64,000 nt of DNA from Paenibacillus sp. DMB20. GTDB taxonomy: Bacteria > Bacillota > Bacilli > Paenibacillales > Paenibacillaceae. The stretch lies in assembly GCF_000987955.1 (NCBI RefSeq), contig NZ_LAZU01000036.1, positions 248,001-312,000 on the forward strand. Direction: 5' to 3'. The position numbers and the translations under genes are program-made. Shown here in pieces: positions 55,201-63,942 of the stretch (position 1 is the first letter of the stretch; each line of letters begins with the position of its first letter). The notes beneath the pieces were generated by a model. The model did no database searches. It saw nothing but the letters and a program-made list of their open reading frames with translations, and was not told where the DNA came from.

Positions 55201-57633
55201 ATGAGTCCAACTAAAGTAAAAGTTGAGGGAAACCAACGTATGAACATGGAAATGACATATCAAGCCGATACATGGTATGAACAGGCTGAACAAAAGGCGG
55301 CTGAGTATTTTGCGTCGCTTTATGCCCAGGTTACGGAAAAGACGTATGTGCCTTTGCTGACGGAAGATTTTCAATTGTGGAAAAGGAACCATGTTCCATC
55401 CCATTCATGGCTGTCCTTTTTTTCGCGAGGGAAGAGAAACCCGGATTCAAGGGATTATCATAGATATATGACCTGGCTGAATTACACGGGTAAACTGGAT
55501 GATTACTTGGATCGAAGCGTTTCTTATATGTACATGAGGGACTTGGGGAAAGACCTCAATTCTCCCGACACGCTGATCAGGATTCAGCATGTCGTCGCCG
55601 ATCTCAAAAATCACCTGATCCATTCCAGCAGAGCAAACGTGGAAGACCAACCGGAGTTTATGAGTTTGGCCGGGTTGTATCGATGGTCCCAGAAGGAAGG
55701 CATAGAAAACGCCGTGATCTGGGTAATTAACAAACTGAAGAACGTATCTACCCATATTCCGGAGGAAATGAATGCGGAGCAAGCCCAGCGCAAACTGATC
55801 AAAATCATCATCGGGGTTGTTCTGCATGTGATTGAAGAGATGGAAGAGACGGACGGGGAGATATTGCCTGCAGAACGTGCTGAGCGGCTTGATGAAGCTA
55901 TCCGGTTGGGTTATTCCTATGGGCTAACCTATCCTTTCATCGACGATCTTCTCGATTCCGGAGCCTTAAGCGATCAAGAGAAAGAACAATATTCCCGTAT
56001 GATACAGAGCGCGCTTCTTACCGGCTCCGTGCCGGATTTGGGCGCGTGGACAGGAAACAACCTGGAAATGATCCATTACGTACACTCGGAGCTTCGGGAA
56101 GCTTTCGAGTATGTGAAGAGACATCAGCGACCGGAAACGCAGAACCTGTTTTTCGAGCAGTCCTATGTGTTTTTTCACTCCCAGCATATGGACCGGATCA
56201 AGGATTTATCGAATGCAAATTACACCAACGAAGAACTCTATCTTCCCATTATCCTGAAATCCTCATCTTCCCGTTTGATTGTCCGTTCCGTCATCCGAGC
56301 CCGCATGGATGAAGGTTTGGATTCTCGAATGTTCGTTTATGGCATCTATAACCAACTGGCCGATGATTTTGCGGATATGTTCGAGGATATGAGCGAAGGA
56401 GCGGTAACGCCCTATACTTATTATTTAAAATACCGTGATCAGCGTCCGGATCTGATCAATCCCTTTGAATTATACTGGTCCGTCATCTCGCACTTGATCC
56501 ATAAAGTGTACCATTCGGATGCCAAGACCCGTGAAGTCATATTGGATCGTGCCATCAATGGATTAAAGCGTTGCAAAGTTCGCATCGGCACGGATAAGTA
56601 TAACGAAATTATGGAGATATTTGCCTCCGGTATTCCGGCATTCAATCGCCTGATCCAGCGCATGGTTCAAAAAGCGGATAACGTGGATTTTTTCGATAAA
56701 CTGCTTCGGGACCAGATGGTGACCTTTTTGAGAAATGACCGGAAAGAAAAGGAGTACTTTTTCGAAACGGTCAAAACCGTTCGCGATCAGATCAACAACC
56801 TGCTTCACATCCCTAAGCCTAACGATATTCCGACCATGGAAGAATCTCTTATCGACGCTGCCAATTACAGCCTCATCGGGGATGGCAAGCGCTTAAGGCC
56901 CATACTGACTTGGGTGATGGGCGTAAACGAATATGGGCTGAAAGCTTCGGCTATCGCTCCGCTTTTGAGATCATTGGAATATATGCACACCGCATCCTTG
57001 ATTTTTGATGATCTGCCGACGCAGGATAATGCATCCACGCGCAGAGGCCGTCCAACCTTGCATCAGGTGCACAATAGCGCCACAGCGGAATTAACCGGTC
57101 TGTTTCTGATCCAGAAGGCGATTGAAGAACAATCGTCCCTCGACGAGTTTGATGCGAAAACCGTGGTTGCCCTGATGCGATATTCGTCCAAAAGAGCAGG
57201 CGATATGTGCATGGGACAGGCGATGGATTTGCATTCCAAAGGAAAAGCATTGACGCTGGAGCAGTTGAATACGATCTGTTTTTATAAAACCGGAATCGCG
57301 TTTGAGGCTTCTCTGGTGATGCCAGCCATTCTTGCCGAGGTCAAGGAGACGGAAATTGCCGCTTTGAAGAAATTTGCTTATCATGCGGGGATTGCCTTTC
57401 AGATCAAGGATGATTTGCTTGATTTGGAAGGAGATCTGCTCTTGCTCGGCAAACCTACGGGCAAGGATGCGGAAAACAATACTTCGACGTTTGTGACCAT
57501 CCTTGGCCGGGAAGGCGCCAGAAAAGAAATGTGGGAGCACTATTGCCTTGCCATGGAAGCGTTGAGAGAGCTGCCGCGCAGTACCGCTTTTCTGAAACAT
57601 TTAATGAATTATATGGTTAACCGGGACAGTTAA
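55201..57633 (+). CDS. Polyprenyl synthetase fused to an N-terminal isoprenoid-synthase-like domain
   Basis: About 811 residues, far longer than the ~300 of normal prenyl diphosphate synthases. Counting from the GTG at 55195, the C-part (540-812) is a full trans-prenyltransferase: GKRLRP at 564, first Asp motif DDLPTQD at 605-611, and DDLLD at 739-743. The N-part (1-520) is all-helical and has two more Asp-rich motifs, DDLLD at 250-254 and DDFAD at 390-394, spaced as in a terpenoid synthase fold; DDYLD at 102-106 is a third. It may be an added cyclase or prenyltransferase-like domain. Start is uncertain: ATG 55201 after AGGA, or ATG 55240 after GAGGGA. Product unknown. Confidence 0.85.
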   Translation: MSPTKVKVEGNQRMNMEMTYQADTWYEQAEQKAAEYFASLYAQVTEKTYVPLLTEDFQLWKRNHVPSHSWLSFFSRGKRNPDSRDYHRYMTWLNYTGKLDDYLDRSVSYMYMRDLGKDLNSPDTLIRIQHVVADLKNHLIHSSRANVEDQPEFMSLAGLYRWSQKEGIENAVIWVINKLKNVSTHIPEEMNAEQAQRKLIKIIIGVVLHVIEEMEETDGEILPAERAERLDEAIRLGYSYGLTYPFIDDLLDSGALSDQEKEQYSRMIQSALLTGSVPDLGAWTGNNLEMIHYVHSELREAFEYVKRHQRPETQNLFFEQSYVFFHSQHMDRIKDLSNANYTNEELYLPIILKSSSSRLIVRSVIRARMDEGLDSRMFVYGIYNQLADDFADMFEDMSEGAVTPYTYYLKYRDQRPDLINPFELYWSVISHLIHKVYHSDAKTREVILDRAINGLKRCKVRIGTDKYNEIMEIFASGIPAFNRLIQRMVQKADNVDFFDKLLRDQMVTFLRNDRKEKEYFFETVKTVRDQINNLLHIPKPNDIPTMEESLIDAANYSLIGDGKRLRPILTWVMGVNEYGLKASAIAPLLRSLEYMHTASLIFDDLPTQDNASTRRGRPTLHQVHNSATAELTGLFLIQKAIEEQSSLDEFDAKTVVALMRYSSKRAGDMCMGQAMDLHSKGKALTLEQLNTICFYKTGIAFEASLVMPAILAEVKETEIAALKKFAYHAGIAFQIKDDLLDLEGDLLLLGKPTGKDAENNTSTFVTILGREGARKEMWEHYCLAMEALRELPRSTAFLKHLMNYMVNRDS

Positions 57634-57751
57634 GGGCGAATAGCGGAGAAGGGGATCGCGTTTGAATGGTAACCGAGCTATCGAATAGTCGGTGAGGCAT
57701 CTTCTTAGAAAAAGAAAAAAATACACCGAAATGAATTAAATATGGCTATCC

Positions 57752-57774
57752 ACCGCGTTGTACGCGGTTTTTTT
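57752..57774 (+). terminator. Terminator after the prenyl synthase gene
   Basis: ACCGCG, loop TTGTA, CGCGGT and seven T. Confidence 0.85.
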
Positions 57775-57822
57775 GTTGTAAGCAGCATCGTTTTTTCCAT
57801 ATTTGAATTATAGCGGTTTTGG

Positions 57823-57853
57823 CGTCCCTTTTTCGAGAGCTGAAGTGTTATAT
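57823..57853 (+). promoter_or_regulatory. Candidate ECF promoter of the second sigma operon
   Basis: CGTCCCTTTT from 57823 and GTGTTATAT at 57845-57853. The same two elements, with the same distance of 21 bases between GTC and GTGTTAT, stand before the secreted-protein gene at 59495. Confidence 0.5.
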
Positions 57854-57892
57854 AAATGTTTATAAGAAAAACGGGGGAGGGGAGTAGGAGCG

Positions 57893-58494
57893 TTGGACTT
57901 GATTGAGGAATATATAAGGCGCGTTAAAGCGGGCGAAGTGGATTGTTTCGAACCGATCGTCGAAGCTATAAAAAACAAATCTACATATATTGCTGCCGAA
58001 TGCTGGGCTGCAGGCAGGACGCCCAGGATGCGGTTCAGGATATTTTCATCAAGGCGTTCACAAAAATACACTTATATGAGGAAAAGGTATCGTTCTCCTC
58101 CTGGCTATATAAGATTGCTTATCACCATTGCCTCAACATGCTCCGTAAAAGAAGGGTGCGCATGCGCGTGAACCGGATTATTAAGCCGGCAGCGGTCGCG
58201 GATAGCGTAGAGCAGACGCTGGAAAGACAATGGTTCAGCGAACCGCTGGAATATGCCATGGCCAAGCTGTCGGTTGAGGAACGGAATCTATTGGTCCTGC
58301 GTGTTTTTGAAGAAAAACCGTTCACGGAAATTGCCCAAATTCTGGGTAAGAATACGAGTGCGGTCAAGAAAAAATACGAAAGGTTAAGACAGAAGGTCAT
58401 GAAGCTGATTCAAGAAAGAAAGGGGGGGCAGAATTGTGAGAGTTCCAGTACAACCGGAGAAAAACCTGAGAAGCATGGAATTACAATCCGTTGA
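57893..58494 (+). CDS. ECF-type sigma factor (frameshifted)
   Basis: About 200 residues when repaired. Region 2 reads QDAQDAVQDIFIKAFTKIHLY and SFSSWLYKIAYHHCLNML. Region 4 has SVEERNLLVLRVFEEKPFTEIA and then the reading helix with SAVKKKYERLRQK. It is a near twin of the sigma factor at 14659. The frame breaks near 57968; one added base gives VEAYKKQIYIYCCRMLG. The TTG at 57893 follows GGAGGGGAG. The end overlaps the anti-sigma gene by 59 bases. A candidate self-promoter lies upstream. Confidence 0.87.
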
Positions 58495-59386
58495 CGAAGA
58501 CGTGGACGTGACCCCTGCCATTATGCAAAAGGTGCGTCAAATTCATCAAAAGCGGCATGGGAGACCTCAAGGGAATCGTCGGAAATCCGTTCTTATTGCC
58601 ACGATTTCTGCGATTATGGTTCTTTCCTCCATTACGGTGTATGCTAGCACCTATTTCATCGAAATCAAAAACAAGGAAGGCGAGATCATTCTGACCACGA
58701 AGGACCCGTGGAAAACCACGGTTTCGGAGTACAGCCAGCGACGAAGAAAGGAGGCTAAAGCCGAGCTGAAGAAAAAGTTGAAACCGGGACAGGTGGCCGT
58801 CTTTTATATTAAGGACCCTAAAATCTCGGCGAAGGCGGACCCCCTTGATTATTTTTATAATACGATCCAGCATAAAACTTATGATGATCTGGCAAAAGAG
58901 ATAAGAGAAAAGGGGGCGCCGGAGCTGCTTCCTCCTGACTATGTCCCTGAAGGATATGCATTTGATCATGGAAGTATCCAAATGGGCTTCGAGCTAGTGC
59001 CGAATACCCCCGAATATGAAAGCCTGCTGAATGAACTAAAGAAAAAGGCAGAGAAATCGAATGAAAAACAGGGGGTATTTTACAAATTGGTTGATTGGTC
59101 CAGAGCAACTGCATCCGTTCTCGAATATCGAAAAGGCGATAACCGAATAACCATTGTCGCTTTTGCCAGACCAAAAGGTTCGGCGGTACAGGTCCTCACA
59201 ACGGAAGCGGTGAAATTGAAAGTGAAGGGAAAAGAAATGATTTTGTCTACCACATCCGAACATAGTAGGAGATTATCATGGCTTAGTGAGAGCGAGACTG
59301 TATTTTACATGATCACAGAGGATCCGAAGGATCCGCTGTCCAATGACGAGTTTGCCAAGATCGCGGCCGGCATGATCCCGGATTAA
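58436..59386 (+). CDS. Membrane anti-sigma factor with DUF4367-like outer domain
   Basis: 316 residues. The cytoplasmic N-end (1-60) should hold the sigma factor. One membrane helix is at about 63-84 (SVLIATISAIMVLSSITVYAS). The outer part contains LKPGQVAVFYIKDP and ELLPPDYVPEGYAFDHG, a DUF4367-like pattern. It starts inside the sigma gene; AAAGGGGGG precedes the GTG. The same outer domain recurs in the secreted protein encoded next, so the two may see the same ligand. It is the regulatory partner of the sigma factor at 57893. Confidence 0.85.
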   Translation: MRVPVQPEKNLRSMELQSVDEDVDVTPAIMQKVRQIHQKRHGRPQGNRRKSVLIATISAIMVLSSITVYASTYFIEIKNKEGEIILTTKDPWKTTVSEYSQRRRKEAKAELKKKLKPGQVAVFYIKDPKISAKADPLDYFYNTIQHKTYDDLAKEIREKGAPELLPPDYVPEGYAFDHGSIQMGFELVPNTPEYESLLNELKKKAEKSNEKQGVFYKLVDWSRATASVLEYRKGDNRITIVAFARPKGSAVQVLTTEAVKLKVKGKEMILSTTSEHSRRLSWLSESETVFYMITEDPKDPLSNDEFAKIAAGMIPD

Positions 59387-59408
59387 GAGAAAATTAATTA
59401 TTCTGAAA

Positions 59409-59439
59409 CGTCACTTTTCTCTTTAATCAGGTGTTATAT
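59409..59439 (+). promoter_or_regulatory. Candidate ECF promoter of the secreted DUF4367-like gene
   Basis: CGTCACTTTT from 59409 and GTGTTATAT at 59431-59439, matching the element before the second sigma gene in sequence and spacing. No terminator separates this gene from the anti-sigma gene, so read-through is also possible. Confidence 0.5.
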
Positions 59440-59494
59440 GAAATGTAATTCAAAACCAAGGGCCTAAAAACGCCGAAAGGAGCACGAAAGCAAT

Positions 59495-60280
59495 ATGAAT
59501 AACAAAATGAAAATCGCTTTGTTTCTCGCCGCAACGATGATGATGGGGTCCGCAAATGCATTTGCAGCAAGCCCATCAACTGTCCCGCAAGGAAAACTTA
59601 CGGCCGCGGTTACCGCGAATTCCGAGAGCCCGCCAGTCTCGGTTAATGACCAAATCGACAAACAAGCAAAAGGGCTTAAACCGGGAGAAGTGATGGCATA
59701 TTACGTTAAAGACAAGGCAAGGAACCCGCTCGACCAAATATTCTTTACTGGAAAAGGTTTTGTTCTTAATAACTATAACGACTACTTAAAGAAAGCTAAG
59801 GAAACGAATGCCCCATCTCTTGCCAAGCCGAATGAATTACCCGAAGGTTATACATTTAAAGATGGAATTGTATTTTTGAAAAACCCGGAAAAGAGTTCGG
59901 ATTTATACAAAAATTTGGAAGAAGAATTGAAGGCCGAAGCAGCCGAGGGCGGAAAAAGGGTATATACCAAAACCATAAAGGTTCGTGAAGCGGCCCATTC
60001 CTTGCTTAAGTTTCAAAAAGGTAAAGCGACACTTTCGATAGTTGCTTCCTATATATACCCTTCAGAGCCGATCGGAGGGACCCCTGTGCCGTTCAAAAAT
60101 CCCAATGAAAAGACGGAGACAGTGATGATCAATGGAGTGGAATGCACATACACGGCAAATTCTAAAGAAACAGACCATTTGGAGTGGGTGGATGAGGAAA
60201 AGCAGATTCGTTACAAAATCTCTGCAGAAAACATGAAGGCGGATGTGCTCGCATTCGCTGAAAAAATGCTGGCTGAATGA
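59495..60280 (+). CDS. Secreted protein related to the outer domain of the neighbouring anti-sigma factor
   Basis: 261 residues. A signal peptide (KIALFLAATMMMGSANAFAA, cut after AFA or FAA) is followed by a soluble domain. LKPGEVMAYYVKDK and SLAKPNELPEGYTFKDG line up with LKPGQVAVFYIKDP and ELLPPDYVPEGYAFDHG of the anti-sigma factor. It has no membrane helix, so it is free outside the membrane or in the wall. It may bind the same signal and tune the response. The ATG at 59495 follows AAAGGAG. It ends before a clear terminator. Function is unknown; the relationship is seen directly. Confidence 0.8.
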   Translation: MNNKMKIALFLAATMMMGSANAFAASPSTVPQGKLTAAVTANSESPPVSVNDQIDKQAKGLKPGEVMAYYVKDKARNPLDQIFFTGKGFVLNNYNDYLKKAKETNAPSLAKPNELPEGYTFKDGIVFLKNPEKSSDLYKNLEEELKAEAAEGGKRVYTKTIKVREAAHSLLKFQKGKATLSIVASYIYPSEPIGGTPVPFKNPNEKTETVMINGVECTYTANSKETDHLEWVDEEKQIRYKISAENMKADVLAFAEKMLAE

Positions 60281-60329
60281 TGACGCTGAGTGCCGGCTTA
60301 GCAGTCTGGAAACGGAATAAATAGAAGAC

Positions 60330-60361
60330 AAAAGGCGTGCCGCTTCAGGCATGCCTTTTTT
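60330..60361 (+). terminator. Terminator after the secreted-protein gene
   Basis: AAAGGCGTGCC pairs with GGCATGCCTTT with one mismatch, then T-run. Confidence 0.8.
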
Positions 60362-60376
60362 GCTGACATGAAACAT

Positions 60377-60406
60377 GCATAACAGCGATTTACCCCGCGC
60401 ATAGTA
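60377..60406 (+). promoter_or_regulatory. Sigma-G-like promoter of sspH
   Basis: GCATA (60377-60381), exactly 18 bases, then CATAGTA (60400-60406). This fits the forespore sigma-G pattern GHATR-N18-CATnnTA. It is 39 bases before the sspH start. Confidence 0.7.
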
Positions 60407-60444
60407 AAGACGAACTCTATTCAGCAGCAAGGGAGGCTTTTTGC

Positions 60445-60636
60445 ATGAATGTTCAAAGAGCACAAGAAATAGCGTCTTCTCCCGTCATGGCGAATGTACT
60501 GTGCGATGGGACGCAGATCTATATCCAGCATGTGAACGAGCAGCGCGAGACGGCACGGATCTATCCGCTGAACAATCCGGAAGACGAGCGGGAAGTGCCT
60601 TTGTATGCGTTAACTGAACAAAATCAAACCACGTAA
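60445..60636 (+). CDS. sspH: Small acid-soluble spore protein, H type
   Basis: 63 residues. MNVQRAQEIASSPVMANVLC, then the IQHVNEQRETARIYPLNNPE signature, identify the SspH family (in Bacillus subtilis: MNIQRAKEL... and IQHVDESNETARIY). These are minor proteins made in the forespore and kept in the dormant spore. Ribosome site GGGAGG lies before the ATG. A sigma-G-like promoter is upstream. Its presence shows that the organism forms spores. A 61-residue gene follows 21 bases later, perhaps in the same transcript. Confidence 0.92.
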   Translation: MNVQRAQEIASSPVMANVLCDGTQIYIQHVNEQRETARIYPLNNPEDEREVPLYALTEQNQTT

Positions 60637-60657
60637 TAAGGAAGGAGAGAACACAAG

Positions 60658-60843
60658 ATGAAAGACAACAATATGAAAGCAAACAAGTATAAAGAAGCCG
60701 AAGCCGATCGTTTGAACTTCCATGATCGAACCGAAGATGCAGTCCGGCGGGTACCTGCCTCGACGGATGCCAGCGAAGCCGTAATGGCGATGACCTCCCA
60801 TATCGACAAATACGACGTACCGGATGAGTTGGAGGACAAATAG
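60658..60843 (+). CDS. Small hydrophilic protein of unknown function
   Basis: 61 residues, highly charged, no Cys and no hydrophobic segment. It starts with ATG after AAGGAGAG, at very good spacing, and lies 21 bases after sspH. The C-half (STDASEAVMAMTSHIDKYDV) looks helical. No family was recognised. Being behind an SASP gene, it could be a spore protein too; this is only inference from position. Confidence 0.65.
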   Translation: MKDNNMKANKYKEAEADRLNFHDRTEDAVRRVPASTDASEAVMAMTSHIDKYDVPDELEDK

Positions 60844-60875
60844 TTCAGCGGCTAATAGCACGTACAGGATACCTG

Positions 60876-60945
60876 AACCCTAATCGCAGGATTTTTGCAG
60901 GTCCGGCGGTTAGGGTTGACTGGGAAAAACGGCGGTTTGTATAAT
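60876..60945 (+). promoter_or_regulatory. Inverted repeat and strong promoter of the LuxR remnant
   Basis: AACCCTAATCGC (60876-60887) and GCGGTTAGGGTT (60906-60917) pair with one mismatch. The second arm overlaps TTGACT (60916-60921), which with an 18-base spacer and TATAAT (60940-60945) makes a strong promoter. The start of RNA would be at or next to the ATG at 60952, so the message would be leaderless. Confidence 0.55.
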
Positions 60946-60951
60946 GAAAAC

Positions 60952-62106
60952 ATGACTATACCGATAATTTCCACGAAACTATATATTCCCCCTCTGCGGA
61001 CCATTTCGGTCCCCCGTTCACGGCTAACCGGGCGGCTGAGCGAGGGCCTGCATCGTAAACTGACTCTTGTCTCCGCCTCTGCAGGTTTTGGCAAAACAAC
61101 GCTGGTCTGCGAATGGCTTGCCGAATGCAAACGGCCGGCTGCCTGGTTGTCATTGGACGAAGGGGATAACGATCCAATCCGCTTTCTTATTTACCTTCTC
61201 GCCGCTTTGCGGACGATCGTGCCGAACATGGATGAAGGCGTGTTTGCAACGCTCCAATCTCCCCAACCCCCACCGCTCGAATCGATGCTTACAGCCCTTT
61301 CCAATGAAATCGCGACCTATCCGGACCCGATCATCCTCGTTCTTGACGACAATCATGTCATTGATTCCCCATCGATTGACCATGCCCTTGTTTTTCTGCT
61401 GGATAACCTGCCTCCGCAAAAACATCTGGTGATCGCTACCCGCAAAGATCCGCGGTTGCCCATTGCCCGGTTGCATGTTCGTGACCTGTTAACCGAATTG
61501 CGTGTTGCGGACTTACGGTTTTCATACTCCGAGTCCGCCGAATTCCTAAACCGGGCGATGGCGTTAAATCGAGGTCATCCCCCTGCACTTTCGCGGCGCG
61601 ATGAGCCCGGTACTGAACTGGATTTCGTCGCTCCCGGAGACCGAATTGGATAAGAAACCCTCGCTCCGGTTGATTTATGCTTCGGCGCTATTGATGATCG
61701 GTCAATTCAATGGGATTGAAAAGCAGCTGCTGGCGGCCGAAACATCGCTTCAAGGCAGCGAGCAGGATGAAAAAGCCCGAGACCTTATCGGCCATATTGC
61801 ATCCATCAGGCTGCAATCGCTGTCAGCCAGCACCAGGCTGAGGCGATTCTGGCCGAGTCTCAACGCGCGTTGGCATACTTACACCCTGGTAACCTGCCCG
61901 TCCGGACGGCCACTGCATGGACGCTGGGATATGCTCACCAGCTTCAGGGAGATCGTGCCGAGGGCACTCCAATCGTGAGATCAGCGAGCAGCTTTTCATC
62001 GCACTGAGTACCGTTAAAGGGGCATAACCGGATTATTTTTGACAAACTGCAAGTGAAACGCCGCACCGAGGCTGTAGCACTCGCCCGCAAGTTAGGGCTA
62101 TTGTAA
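60952..62106 (+). pseudogene. Decayed LuxR/MalT-type ATP-binding regulator
   Basis: Intact members have about 850 residues; only about 385 codons' worth remains. The N-part, TIPIISTKLYIPPLRTI and the Walker A SASAGFGKTTL, is fine to about residue 220. Then the text jumps to the later HFRGAMSPVLNWISSLPE region in another frame, so roughly 150-200 residues are lost. One more base is missing near 61815. Near 61960 a second jump leads straight to the C-terminal HTH, NREISEQLFIALSTVKGHNR and the end ARKLGLL, with one extra G at 62021. Large deletions plus shifts show true decay. The gene probably no longer works. Confidence 0.82.
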
Positions 62107-62215
62107 ATCTTGTTCTGTCAGCGAGCCGAAACCTCTCCAAAACCATACTTTAGTATCTATATGTCGATACCGTGCCGACGCTATACTATGGCAAAATGAG
62201 TTTGGAGGAACCCTC

Positions 62216-63124
62216 ATGAAAGCGATGGTATGCACCAAATACGGACCACCGGAAGTTCTGAAACTGAAAACCATAGAAAAGCCTGCTCCCAAGGATAATG
62301 AAATACTGGTAAAAATCCATGCAACAACCGTTACGTCAGGGGACTGCAGAGTTCGCAGCTTCAACAGCCCTATCCTGTACTGGATACCCATGCGTCTATT
62401 TTTAGGCCTCAGGAAACCAAGAAAAGCCATACTCGGGGTGGAGTTGTCCGGGGAAATTGAAGCCGCCGGCAAAAACGTTAAACGATTCAAGGAAGGCGAT
62501 CGGATCTTTGCATTAACCGGTATGGGTTTTGGGGCCCATGCGGAGTATGCTTGCTTGCGGGAAGACGGAATGGTAGCCTTGAAACCGGCCAATGCAGCTT
62601 ACGAGGATGCGGCAGCCATTGCCTTCGGTGGAACTACAGCCTTGTATTTTCTTAGAAAAGCGAGGATCCGAAACGGGCAAAAAGTTCTGATCTATGGAGC
62701 TTCCGGAGCGGTAGGAACTTCCGCGGTACAGCTTGCCAAATATTTTGGGGCCGAAGTTGCCGGCGTATGCAGTACCGTGAATTTGGAATTGGTGAAATCT
62801 CTGGGAGCCGATAAGGTCGTCGATTACACAAACGAGGATTTTGCGGAAAACGGAGAGCGGTATGATATCATTTTCGATGCCGTCGGGAAAATCTCGAAAG
62901 CGAACTGCAAGAGGGCACTTCAGCCAAACGGAGCATATGTGACAGTGGATGGACAGGGGATCGTCAAGGAACGCGTGGAAGACCTGATTTTCCTCAAAGA
63001 GCTTGTGGAGGCAGGGAAATTCAATCCGGTTATCGATCGGCGCTACCCGCTCGAGCAAATACCCGAGGCGCATAGATATGTAGAAAAAGGACACAAGAAG
63101 GGAAATGTAGTCATTACGGTGTAG
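62216..63124 (+). CDS. NAD(P)-dependent quinone oxidoreductase/alcohol dehydrogenase, MDR superfamily
   Basis: 302 residues. The GroES-like N-domain (1-115) is followed by a Rossmann domain with the nucleotide loop YGASGAVGTSAVQLAKYFGA. No zinc ligands are seen, which fits zeta-crystallin-like quinone reductases. LGVELSGEIEAAGKNVKRFK is a family mark. It reduces quinones or enals with NADPH. Length is normal; the ATG follows TTGGAGGA. It stands alone after the decayed LuxR gene. The true substrate is unknown. Confidence 0.9.
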   Translation: MKAMVCTKYGPPEVLKLKTIEKPAPKDNEILVKIHATTVTSGDCRVRSFNSPILYWIPMRLFLGLRKPRKAILGVELSGEIEAAGKNVKRFKEGDRIFALTGMGFGAHAEYACLREDGMVALKPANAAYEDAAAIAFGGTTALYFLRKARIRNGQKVLIYGASGAVGTSAVQLAKYFGAEVAGVCSTVNLELVKSLGADKVVDYTNEDFAENGERYDIIFDAVGKISKANCKRALQPNGAYVTVDGQGIVKERVEDLIFLKELVEAGKFNPVIDRRYPLEQIPEAHRYVEKGHKKGNVVITV

Positions 63125-63262
63125 GACCTTGAAAGAAAAAGGAACTCTTTTATGTGAAAAGCCGAATAAACCAAACAAAGTTTTATCTTACGCTAATATA
63201 GGCGATTTTTATTATATGAGATTATACCAACAGGGCTTTTTTCATGAAAGGAGGCTATGCAA

Positions 63263-63823
63263 ATGGACATACGCGGTTATATCCAACAAGGTTTTGAAGC
63301 GTATTATGATCGCTATAACCAAGTTACGGAGGAAGGTTTTTGCAGATGGATGCGTCCAGGCGTCCCGGATGAGATGAAGGCGGCCGATTGCGATGAAGAA
63401 TGGTCGAGATGGAAATTAGTCCCATCCATTGTAAGCAAAGATGATATTCGTGGTCTGGAAAAAGAATTTGGACTGGTATTTCCGGCGTGGTATAAAGCAT
63501 TTATTTCTACGTATCATCATTATTTTGACGTCGTACCCGAACAAGGTATTGATGAGCCTTTGGATCACATTAAAAACATGTATAATCCATTGCTGTGCAG
63601 GATGGGTTACCTTCCGTTTAGCTGGGATACAGAGTACGGCAGCATTATATGTTTAGATCTAAATGAAAGCCCGGATGAGAACCATGCCATCTATCAGATT
63701 GATCATGAAATACTGTTTGATTTTGATGACGAGAATACGGAACGCGATCAGCTTAAAGAGTCATTGATATGGCTGTACCCGAATTTCAAGGCGTATTTTG
63801 ACCATGCTTTTTTTGGAAAATGA
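63263..63823 (+). CDS. SMI1/KNR4 (SUKH) family protein
   Basis: 186 residues. The SUKH pattern is visible in IRGLEKEFGLVFPAWYKAFI, then LPFSWDTEYGSIICLDLN and the acidic stretch FDFDDE. In bacteria the family contains immunity proteins against contact-dependent or polymorphic toxins, and also general regulators. No toxin gene is in the window, so this may be an orphan immunity gene or a housekeeping member. The ATG at 63263 has AAAGGAGG at 8 bases; the ATG at 63257 is too close to it. Confidence 0.8.
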   Translation: MDIRGYIQQGFEAYYDRYNQVTEEGFCRWMRPGVPDEMKAADCDEEWSRWKLVPSIVSKDDIRGLEKEFGLVFPAWYKAFISTYHHYFDVVPEQGIDEPLDHIKNMYNPLLCRMGYLPFSWDTEYGSIICLDLNESPDENHAIYQIDHEILFDFDDENTERDQLKESLIWLYPNFKAYFDHAFFGK

Positions 63824-63942
63824 AATAGGGGAGGCCGGAGCAGCTGAACCTTTTCTCCGGTGCGTTTGAAGAATAACGGATCTCCACCTTTGCCATACTA
63901 TGGTCAAACTACCGCTGCAGGTAAAAAAAGGAGTCTGATCCG

